This document shows, in pieces, positions 39,143 to 49,108 of a stretch of DNA of 64,000 nucleotides (position 1 is its first letter; every line of letters starts with the position of its first letter). This DNA comes from Acholoe squamosa (Eukaryota; Annelida; Polychaeta; Phyllodocida; Polynoidae): contig OX439050.1 of NCBI GenBank assembly GCA_949317995.1, forward strand, positions 51,399,777 to 51,463,776, read 5' to 3'. The translations under genes and the position numbers were made by a program. The notes beneath the pieces are model-generated. The model saw only the letters and a program-made list of their open reading frames with translations, made no database searches and was not told where the DNA came from.

Positions 39143-39441
39143 CATATGTATATATTGGGTTAAATTAATGGTGTTGGAAACAGGTGGGGCTTTTTCCACC
39201 ATCCCTGGTCCGAAATCATGCTGGGCTAATATTGGGTAGGTAGGGATTTTTTTTTGAGAATTTTTTTGAGGTTGGCACTTCTAGAACTTCTAATTTTTTT
39301 CGACCCATTATTTGAACACAACAATTTTTTTAAGCCTTACCAATTCACACCCATTATTAGCCAAGCACGGTTTCGGACCAGGGACGGTGGAAAAAGCCCC
39401 ACCTGTTTCCAACACCATTAATCTAACCCAATATATACATG
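39143..39441. mobile_element. MITE with about 70-bp inverted repeats
   Basis: The left arm (ATATATTGGGTTAAATTAAT, then GGTGTTGGAAACAGGTGGGG) and right arm (CCCCACCTGTTTCCAACACC ... CCCAATATATAC) are near-perfect complements flanking a T-rich core. There is no coding capacity. Confidence 0.85.
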
Positions 39442-39481
39442 TCCCTTTGAACCATCTCAATTTGCTATACTCTCTTCATGT

Positions 39482-39632
39482 ACTTTGGGCCGGGAGGGGG
39501 GGGGGTATCTCTGCATGACGGGGGGGGGGGGGGGGGGTCAAGCATTGTATGATGAAACATAACAAGGGGGGAGGGGGGGGGGTCAAAAATGGCCCAAAAA
39601 AGCATGACGTCATTTGTACACAGCCCCTAGGT
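39482..39632. mobile_element. G-tract element with CATGACGTCATTTG end
   Basis: Two long G-tracts, GGGGTCAAAAATGG, then AAGCATGACGTCATTTG and CCCCTAG. The same parts occur in 59135..59323. Confidence 0.55.
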
Positions 39633-41024
39633 ATTGACTACTTGTACTACATGTCAGTCCAGCTTTACTTTCTTTTTCTCCAACCATGTGTATTGTTGTC
39701 TAATATGTGCTGCTATCTTTATCCTTATCTTTTGGCTAAGAAGAAAAGCTTGCACTGTGTCTGATGTCTTTGCCAAATAAAAGTTTAAGTTTAAGCAAAG
39801 ATAGGATGTTAGGGGGATACCTACATGAACCATGTCTGATATGATTCATGTAGAATTAGATTATGATGGATGAACTCAGACAATCACAAGAAAACGTTCT
39901 GTAATTTGATACAGGATTGACAGTAGAGTCTTCATATTTAGAGACCTCATTAATATCAAATATTCATGAATCCACTGACCTCCTGACTTGAGAATTTCAT
40001 GATATTAGCATGGTTTCAGACCACCTGTGAAACACTATCTTCATTTACCGCTCAACCACTCTAAACGTGGATATAGTATTTCAGACCACCCAAACACAAT
40101 AACCAATATATCAATGGTTGAGCTTATGATATTAGTCTTCATGGGCTTCTGCCAGGGCCTATTTCTCACACAAGTTTTTACCTGTGGCCTTTTAGACAAA
40201 GTTGAATAGTCTGCAGCATTTTGTGTTGCGTCAATGCATATGCTCTTAGACACCTCTTAGACAGTTATAGTAGCACAGCAAGCAGAGGATGATAAAGGTA
40301 ATACAGGTTTGTGTGGTATTGGGGTGACATCTGGTGGTTCATACACGAACCATTCATGAGACCCAGAGCGCTATGAGCTTATCCCAGCTAAAAGTTGTAT
40401 GATTGGGGTGCCTATGCATGAGTAAAAAGTGATGTTGTGATGCAGGGGTTTGAAAAAGTGATGCAGGGGCTTTAAAAAGTGTCGGACAGAGACACTATCA
40501 AAAGTTCCCTGTACAATGGCATTTAGCTAAAAAGTGACAGAGTTACGCGCCATCCTTCCTAAAATGTGATGGCGTGACGTCCTAAAAATGTTGAGCACCC
40601 ATGTATAGGCACATTGGGCATAAGTGTGCATCGATTTAAGACAAGGGAGTGATATATTATGGATTAAATCGACAAATCTCTCATTAATTCGTGTGAAAGA
40701 CTTTGATTAATCCTGGTCCAAGGTCCTGATTATTTCCAGTGAACCCCGAACAATGTTGATGACTTCTTCAGGGTTGTACATTGTGGATGGACAAGGGAGA
40801 GATATATGGATCAAATCGAGAAGTCTCTTATTAATCTGAGTGAAAGACCTTGATTAATCCTAGTCCAAGACCCTGATTATTCATGGTGAAATCCCAGAAT
40901 AATCCTGGTGAAGTACCCTGATTAATCCACCTCAAAACCCCTGACTCTTTACACTCATTAAGGATGGTTGACCAAAGGAAAGCATTTCCTTTCCATAGAT
41001 AGGTGTATATATTATAAGATACCA
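39633..41024. other. No gene; local repeats at 40650..40930
   Basis: TTAATCCTGGT(C/G)/GATTATTC motifs recur several times between 40650 and 40930, a weak tandem-like patch. No gene recognised. Confidence 0.4.
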
Positions 41025-41143
41025 CCCACTTGGCAAAAAACGTTTTAAAACGTTTTTTCAACCAATTTTCAACCAAATAACCAATAGGGAAACCAATAAA
41101 AACGTTTTTTAACGTAAAAACAAACGTTTTTATGCCAAGTGGG
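41025..41143. mobile_element. Short MITE, CCCACTTGGC ends, AACGTT-rich
   Basis: CCCACTTGGCAAAAAACG (41025) and TATGCCAAGTGGG (to 41143) are inverted repeats. AACGTTTT/AAAACGTT occurs repeatedly in between. Confidence 0.75.
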
Positions 41144-41547
41144 CAATCAATACATTTAATAATTCTAGTAGTTTCGGTATCTGTGAGGTAGCGAGAGTTA
41201 CCCCTATAAAGTTGCCTCGTCACAGGGTGTTCGGCTACAGGCAAATCTTATATATGTGGATGGACCTGAGATACTCTTAGGTTTTTGAATTTGAGAATCC
41301 CTCGAGTAGAGCAAAAGGTATGGCATTTCATATATTTTTTTCTAGCAGATTCACAGGGGGTGTGCCCTATACATGGGGTATGTGCGTCTTATACTCTGGG
41401 TATTACTGTAGTTATCCCTGCCCTCAATTTGTGTTATATTGGATTTTGTGCTGTTAGGTATTTTGACATCACTCATACCCATACTAGCTATATATCGTTA
41501 ATAGAGGATCCCTTATGCCACCATCTCATAATAGCTTTGTATTGCCG

Positions 41548-41756
41548 AATTAGAAATATTTCGGGCTTCCCTAGCCCACTTAAAAGGGTCTATATCTCCT
41601 CTTTCCTCTCCCCTCAGGATGTGTGTGGTGCACATATGCGCGGGAACTGACACATTCCTCTGTTAAATTATCAACCTGTGAAGCACGGGATAGCCACTTA
41701 GTGCCGCTAAAGTGCTGTAAAACACAAATCAATCAATCAATCAATTAGAAATATTT
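41548..41756 (+). mobile_element. SINE-like retroposon, copy 3, with a different (AATC-repeat) tail
   Basis: The body is about 41562..41742. It begins GGGCTTCCCTAGCCC like copies 1 and 2. After about 115 shared bases it switches to a different 3' module (GAAGCACGGGATAGCCAC) with an AATCAATCAATC tail. A perfect 14-bp direct repeat AATTAGAAATATTT lies at 41548..41561 and 41743..41756. Confidence 0.9.
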
Positions 41757-43500
41757 GAGCCATAGTGACCTTACCATACAAACACGTAGAGGCTGATGTG
41801 ATGCATTGGTTTGTTTGCTGCAGGGGCTATAATTAGAAGCAATTCCCTACTGTTACTCACGGTATTGGTTTTGTAAGTGAAAGTGGATGGGGGTCTGCGA
41901 ATTCCTAACTCCACGCTGTTGACATATCAGATATGGCTTTACCAGTGGGTCCAGTGTGTGCCCCTATTCGAGATCTATGCTAGTAATAAAGATGTACAAA
42001 TACGATTAGGTTAGTGTATGAAATTAGAGTGATAGACTGACCTGCATGTGGATAGCCTATGGATGTAGGGAGTAGTAAACTACCTTGTCCGATTCCATGG
42101 AAAGCCGTGCTCGAAGTTTGAAGGTAGGTTCGGTTCTGATTAAATAGCTATTGCCTCTACTGTAAGACATATTGGTGGTCGTACTAAAAAGTGGTTCAAA
42201 ACCGTTTTGTTTCTGTTTAGAAAGAAACTACTGTATCTGCTATCTGAGCAGTGTGGGTGGCAGTCTCATTGTCACTTACTCAAGAGTCTCTTAGTCTGCA
42301 ATCAAGGACCCTCACTGTCGGCGTGTAATTATGGAAAGTGCTTGACAGGCAACACCTCGATGGTATTCATAAGTATTCCGACAGTAAGTCTCTGTTACGG
42401 CTCGGCAGATTGTTCCAATAGCGTGAGTTACAGTCACTAATTGTTACTATTTATGGGTCTCTGTGGGCAGACAAACCAATGTACTGAATTGACCGTATCT
42501 TGTTCTAAGCTGGATAGAAACCTTTATGGGGTTTCTACGGGATATAGATACCCATACTTATTTAACTATGTATTATAAAATAGAACTAAATATCTTCAGA
42601 AGTACTTCCTCATGGTACAGCTGCCTGACCACGTGTTGGCAATGTTTGCCCGCAGCTAACCACCTTCTGACGTAACAGAGGCCTAACTGTAACTCACGCT
42701 TGTGCCCTCATGCTTGTAGATATCTTTACTCGCATCTATTCTCCTACCGGTAGCCAGTGTCCCTAATGATTAATCCAAAAATGATCACTTCATTGCCTCA
42801 GTGCAACAAGGATTTAACTGCCTCTGGGTCAACAAAATGCATCTGCAGTTGGGGTAAGTAACCCTAACTCGACCCCTCGACATGTTCGTATCTTAAGTCA
42901 ACCATCCAGACTACAGTCTATTTTAGCAAATGGTAATTAATGTTTTGAGCATATTCATGGTCAGCTTCATTTAGTCCCTGATGCACAAAACATTTAATCT
43001 TGTAGGCTATGTTATCTAAAAGGAAGTTATACTAGGTTGTTCACTTTAAGGTGCCACCATGCCTACTGACCGAGTCAAGGATGACTTACCCTACAACAGT
43101 GTAGCACTCAGGCGATGACCTTAGGCTAATATAGCCAGAGCTCCAATAGCATCACATACGCATGTGCCTTGCCAGTGATATTTTTATCCATTGTCCTATT
43201 TGCTTTTATATTACTTCACGAATTATTCTCACGCCAATATGACATCCATTTCAGAATCACCCAGAAAATGTAAGAAAAAAAACCCAACAAATCAAATGAT
43301 TTGAGAATGTCACAAGTAAGGCACCAGACACTAGTGGAGGTATAGGGCTTATCAATTATAAGGTTGCAGATGCTCCTGACATTTATAGAATAGAAGATAA
43401 TCTGTTTTCAGACTGCCAGTGCCTTTAAAGAGAAAAAAAGATGAATGAATAAAAGTCATGACCATCTTCCTTGTTAATAACTTTTTATTTTGTCGGGAAA
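41757..43500. other. No gene recognised
   Basis: Unique AT-rich sequence. Confidence 0.45.
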
Positions 43501-43916
43501 TCTGTTCATCACATTTCAAAGTTTGTAACTTGTATCACATCAGAAATAACACCCACATACAAAGTGTACTTGACTGGTTTTTTTTTTGTGTTAATCTCCA
43601 TTTAAGTTGTCTGAATCCATTGGAAGACTGGACATATAGGTGGTACTAATTACCACTCAGTTACCCTTTAGATGATAATACAAATATGTTCAATTGGTAT
43701 TAAACATAGTCGTTTATTTCTTAAACAGAGGGTTATCACATTCAAGAGACAGAGTTATTTCTGTTGCAGTAAAACATGACCAAAATATGCGAAAACATGC
43801 TTCTCAGTTTAACTAATAATGAGGACAGACCTCTACTGCTGATAATCGTCGGTCACGAGGAATGAAACTTGGTTCCACTGTGTTGGTTGGACCACTCTTT
43901 TTTCTATACAGTGCGA

Positions 43917-44088
43917 CCTTGATTATCCCTCCCCTGATAGTCAGTCATACATGGGATCCGGCCAGGCTATGGCTAGTACATTTATATACAAATCTATTGT
44001 AATATGCTTCAATAGTCCGTTAGCTTTGAGATCCGACCAACATTTGTCTGCAACAGAGGTGGCCGGACTATCAAGGCCTCACTCTATA
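43917..44088. mobile_element. pogo/Tigger-like MITE
   Basis: TA-flanked ends CAGTGCGACCTTGATTATC and GACTATCAAGGCCTCACTC are inverted repeats resembling Tigger/pogo termini, with a TA target. It is internal to the duplicated region and absent from the partner at 45.8 kb. Confidence 0.65.
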
Positions 44089-44091
44089 TAA

Positions 44092-44471
44092 CCCAGGAGT
44101 AGACACTAACGTTTTTAGCCACTGGCCACCTGGGCCAACAGCTTGGGAAATCTATTGGCCCGCAGTTAAAGCTGTTGGCCCGGGATTTGTGGCTGGAAAG
44201 AAACGTTATGTAAAAGAAACAACTATCTATGATAGGTATGTTACTGGCAATATTGACCTACAATTTGACCTTCTTCATGTCCCTCAGGTACAGGAAATTC
44301 CCAGAAAAAAGATATCACAGTTTTGAATTGTCTTTTAGCCACAAGGTCAAAGGGAGAAAGCTCACTGGCCACCCGAGCCAGTAGGAAGCTTGTTTTTGAA
44401 AAAATCACTGGCCAGCACTCAAAACTACTGACCATTGGCCACCGGGCCAGTGTTAGTGTCTACCCCTGGGT
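44092..44471. mobile_element. MITE with CCCAGGAGTAGACACTAAC ends
   Basis: The left end CCCAGGAGTAGACACTAAC and right end GTTAGTGTCTACCCCTGGG are inverted repeats. Both sides continue with GCCACTGGCC / GGCCACCGGGCCAGTG segments. Confidence 0.7.
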
Positions 44472-46265
44472 TTAACCTATATAAAAAATCAATGGACAAG
44501 CCAAGAAAATTAGTCGAGCGACATGTGCAGTGGACCATCACTGATAAAGTATGATTGTTAAAGTATACCTTTCTTTGTGTCTTGTGAGTTTTTACATACA
44601 AAACTCATCTGACTTTAAACTAAAAGAGAGAAAAAGAGTGACACTGAGAAACAATCCTGTGGATAATGGACTACGCCATCCATCATGAAGATTCATATAA
44701 TTGAATCAGAATTTGTGACATCTAAAAAAAATCAACTATAAAACGTAAATTGTATCACATCGGAAATAAGATCCACATACAAACATAACCGTTTATATCT
44801 TAAACAGAAGGTGATCACATTCAAAAGACACAGTTATTTTTGTTGCAGTAAAACATTTGACCAAGGAAATGTGAAAACATGCTTCCCAACTTAACTTAAA
44901 ATGAGGGCAGACCTGTACTGCTGATAATCGTCGGGTCAGTTAGTGGTCAGTCGGGATTAGTTTTGAGAAGATCGGAGATAAGATAAGGGTCGAATTGAGG
45001 CTTCCTACTTCTGACCCCTGGTTTACAAATCTCTCTATTTTTGTAAAATGAATCATTTCTTTTACTAAATTGGCTGTAATTTTCTACACATCCTCAGGTT
45101 AAAAAATTCCTGTCTATTTTCGATCATTCTGTTCATTTTTCGTCTAATCTTTAAATGATTTTGTGATTTTGCGAAATTTCTTATTCACACGTGTTTATAT
45201 GTCACGTGGAACTAAATCCATTTCCTCTATGTTTCTATATAGCATAACACACAAAAACAGCCGCCTAAAATATTCGTTGGTAAAAATTTCAACCATAGCA
45301 CGGTTAACTCATCCCTCATACACAATCTGACAGAATGTTGGATAGGCTTAACCCTGAAAATCCTAAATAAGGGAATGATATGTGCAGTGAGTGCCATTCT
45401 ACCCTATTTTGGGCCTAAAAATCTCCATAGGCCAGATTAACTTTTGCATGCCTCATAAAATCCCCAAGGCCTGGCATAATATAAAAGCACTCCTACTATT
45501 CCATTTATTAACTATTTGGGAACACTAGTACTGTCTGGTCCTGTGATTTTTTTCATAATTTTACCAATATTTCTTCTGTCTAATTCTAAACCAATCAGCA
45601 GTCAGAACACCCTTCAGTGCAGTCCTGAATACCATATGACTCACGAGAGGGCGACATTTACGTCCACGTAACCTAGAGTCCCACTGTCCATGCCCGCATC
45701 ACCTCCCAGCTCGGGAGGTTAAAAAAAAAACTGACAACTGACTGGGGTCACCAGGAACATAATTATCTTGGTTCCACTGCGTTGGTTGGACCACTCTTTT
45801 GCTAATTGGATGATTTTTTTTTCTATATATAAAAACTATAACCTATATAAAAATCATCAGAAAAGCCAACATAATTGATTGAGCGACACAGTGGAACCAT
45901 CCCTTATATAGCATAATTAATAACGTATACCTTTCTTTGTGTCTTGTGAAAGTAGTTTATCATTTTAAGCAATCCATGATGCTCTCATGTTTATATACAA
46001 AATAACTCATCTGACTTTAAACTAAAAGAGAAAAAAAAGAGCGACACTGAGAGGTTCAGCAATCCCAAGGATAATGGACTACGCCATCCATCATGAAGAT
46101 TCATAAGAACAGGGACATCCACAAAATATCAACTATAAAAGGTAACTTGTATCACATCGGAAATAAGATTCACATACAAAGTGTACCTGACTGTGCTTTT
46201 TTTTTGTTCATTTCCATCTAAGCTGTCTGAATCCATTGGAAGTCTGGACATCTAGGTGGTACAGA

Positions 46266-47188
46266 CCTGTACTGTTGTACGAAACAACCATGGCGAGAGG
46301 TGGATCAATGAGACTGTACGACAGGGAGTTTAGTTCTGTATTTATTTCATGTTATATTGATATTTAAAAATGTTTAAAATCAACGAAATTAGCATGTCAT
46401 GTGAACAGCAGTCTTGTGACCAGCAGTGTGGATTGAGACATTTTACGCCACTGGGGGGTATGGCGTACGTCCCTTCAATGTTATCTCTATGGGTCATCGT
46501 TATTCGCATGAAATAAATGATCAGCCCACATGGTAGTGAGTCAGTTTTCTTATCGGTGGACAAATACATAATAAGATTGTCTTTTCGACATTAAGGAACA
46601 GCTCAACCTTATATCATACATACATTCATTCAGTGGAAAACCCTGCTTGTGATTCCTGTAAACCCTAATACCATCACTATTAAATCCCGATAGTGTCAAA
46701 AAGTAGCACCATTTAGTTGAAAATTTCAGCACCTTCCATGACTCACATTGGGCTATGAAAACGATGGGTAACATGGTCTGGCCAGCAGACAGTGAGAGTA
46801 CATTGTAATAGACTCTGTGGTTATCAGGGTATATGTTTAAACAGTAGTTGGTTTAACAAAGGTTTATAGACTACCTGGCTTATTCACCATGCTGACTAGG
46901 ATCCTGTCTGCAGCAATATCTAAGGCAGTGTTTTAGGTTTGTTAGGCTGAATATATTTTAGTGCATTATTTGTTACAGGGACATTGAAATTATATGTATT
47001 ATACATCACTGTGACTCGGATTGATGTCTGATTCAAATAAGATCCATTTTATGGCACGGAGTGAAAATGGAACAAAAACACTCTTTTTTAGCTTCTCTTT
47101 TTTTTAATGGAATTAGCGGATGGAAATTCCATATGAGTATATGTTCTGATGATTGGAAACTTATCCTGAAGTCATTTCATGAGGAGGG
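46266..47188. other. No gene recognised
   Basis: Unique AT-rich sequence. Confidence 0.45.
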
Positions 47189-48217
47189 TTTTTGAATTGT
47201 GTCGTTATTTCAATTGTTAAGGTCTGGAGAGCTTTCCAAAGTTGCATAGTTACAAAAAAAAGGGTAAATTTTAGAGAGAGGAAAATGAGTGAAAATATAG
47301 GAAAATCACTTAATTTTAGTAACTATGCAAATTTGAAGACTTCATCTGACCTTAATAATTGGAGTATCGAAACAATTCAAAAAACCTCCTCAGGTATTGA
47401 CTTCAAGATAAATTTAAAATTGTCAGAATTGATAATCATACAGAATTTCCATTCCATAATTCCGTTTTGAATTGTGTCGTTTTTTCAATTGTTAAGGTCT
47501 GGAGAGCTTTCCAAAGTTGCATAGTTACAAAAAAATGGTAAATTTTAGAGAGAGGAAGATGGGTGAAAATAAAGGAAAATCACTTTTTTAGTAACTATGC
47601 AAATTTGAAGACCTCATCTGACCTTAATAATTGGAGTATCGAAACAATTCAAAAAACCTCCTCAGGTATTGACTTCAAGATAAATAATTAAAATTGTCAG
47701 AATTGATAATCATACAAAATTTCCATTCCATAATTCTGTTTTGAATTGTGTCGTTATTTCAATTGTTAAGGTCTGGAGAGCTTTCCAAAGTTGCATAGTT
47801 ACAAAAAAATGGTAAATTTTAGAGAGAGGAAAATGGGTGAAAATAGAGGAAAATCACTTTTTTTAGTAACTATGCAAATTTGAAGACCTCATCTGGAGGC
47901 CGTTTCACCGCATTCATGAATCAAACACGGACGTCCGTCTCCGCAACACGGACGTCCGTCTTTGCAGAGATGGACATCCTTGTTTCGGTTTTAGGGTCCG
48001 TAGTTGGAACACGGAGGGGGTAGGGGGCAGTAGGTGTAAGAATATGGACAACACGGATGTCCGTCTTTGCAAAGACGGACGTCCGTGTTTGATTCATGAA
48101 CGCGGTGAAACGGCCTCCTGACCTTAATAATTGTAGTATCGAAACAATTCAAAAAACCTCCTCAGGTATTGACTTCAAGATAAATTTAAAATTCTCAGAA
48201 TTGATAATCATACAAAA
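47189..48217. repeat. Tandem array, about 275-bp unit, three copies
   Basis: Units start at about 47190, 47465 and 47739 (TTTTGAATTGTGTCGTT) and run to AATCATACA. Copies are highly similar. Each contains an inverted repeat GCATAGTTAC ... GTAACTATGC. The third copy is interrupted at 47895 by the MITE 47896..48117 and resumes at 48121. Confidence 0.9.
47893..48120. mobile_element. MITE (222 bp) inserted in the tandem array, 3-bp target duplication
   Basis: The element 47896..48117 has near-perfect inverted ends of about 50 bp starting GAGGCCGTTTCACCGC, then TTCATGAATCAAACACGG. It is flanked by CTG at 47893..47895 and 48118..48120. The uninterrupted array copies show the empty site CATCTGACC. 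The interior repeats GGACGTCCGTCT. Confidence 0.95.
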
Positions 48218-48548
48218 CAGAAAAAAATACATAGCCATACCACTGCAGTTTTCAAATCATGATTCAGAGGTAATCTATGTTAATAGATTGTTACGCTAAA
48301 GTTATGAAGGGCATTATGTGTCTCTCAAGGGCTCATTTGTAATCATAACGATTATGATGTCCTCACACTAAGAATAATGTCCTGATGAACTGCATATATG
48401 CAACCAAACCATAAATAAAGATAACATAGTCCAATATGGATTTAAAGTGGAATTTCTAGAATGTCAAGCCAGAGGCTGAATATTCATATAAAAGGTAAAT
48501 GGTGTATGGCATTAGAACCAAAGTAATGTGTAATTAATTACCCTTAGT
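48218..48548. other. No gene recognised
   Basis: AT-rich sequence downstream of the protease gene. Confidence 0.4.
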
Positions 48549-48683
48549 CATTGTAGAAATAACGGTGAAAATCCGTAAAAATTATGGTGACTTTGAAAAA
48601 ACGGTGACCGTTAAAAAAACGGTGAAAGATTGGCATCCATTATTGCCAATGATTCGTTTATTCTACGGTAATTTCTAACAGTG
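48549..48683. mobile_element. MITE, CA(T/C)TGT(T)AGAAAT ends
   Basis: CATTGTAGAAATAACGGTGA (48549) and TTTCTAACAGTG (to 48683) are inverted ends. The interior holds ACGGTGA repeats. Confidence 0.6.
48657..48662 (-). terminator. Candidate polyadenylation signal AATAAA for the protease gene
   Basis: AATAAA on the minus strand, 267 bp past the stop codon and inside the MITE 48549..48683. An ATTAAA variant at 48768..48773 is an alternative. Confidence 0.35.
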
Positions 48684-48929
48684 TATATTAACCCTGGTAT
48701 GTTCCTTCATCATTCTATTGTTGTTTCCTGTGGTTTGGAACTGAGTTGTCTTGAATGCTGTAATTACTTTAATATTATGGACCACAAACTATCACTATCA
48801 TTTGCTCAGATTATAAAGTAGTTTACAACCAACCTTGGACATGTAGACACATGCAGTGCTTTCTACATGGAAGTATTTATGAACAAGTGTAACTGCATTA
48901 ATATCTTCCCTGTTCCTATCTTACATGCC

Positions 48930-49108
48930 TTACTCTCTGAATTCTACATGTTCTTTGAGATAGGTGTGGAAGGAAGCCTCAGTGATGCGGCTTATATCAG
49001 GCATACCATACCCATCGTCTACTGTGGGTGTTCGACCGCATACATTCTTGTCCCTCAGAATGTTCTTGATGTGGTAGGATGAAGTCAATAAAGTTCTCTT
49101 CTCTGCAC
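48930..49108 (-). CDS. Protease gene, terminal exon
   Basis: 179 nt after acceptor TCTCATTGCAG. It completes a Gly codon and runs to the stop at 48930 (AEKRTLLTSSYHIKNIL ... HVEFRE). The helix after the Ser motif and a short hydrophilic tail follow; there is no proprotein-convertase P domain. Confidence 0.85.

Larger units (their letters stand above)
43510..46265. repeat. Old complex local duplication
   Basis: Blocks recur in direct orientation. 43520..43650 matches 46140..46265 (TTGTATCACATC, CTGAATCCATTGGAAG). 43700..43860 matches 44780..44940 (TTGTTGCAGTAAAACAT, CTGCTGATAATCGTCGG). 43870..43905 matches 45763..45803 (TTGGTTCCACTG.GTTGG). 44560..44700 matches 45925..46115 (TATACCTTTCTTTGTGTC, GGATAATGGACTACGCCATC). 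Identity is roughly 80-90 per cent by eye. No gene is seen. Confidence 0.7.

Noticed and set aside
48867-49082. Plus-strand open frame opposite the terminal protease exon
   Set aside because: Shadow of the minus-strand coding exon.
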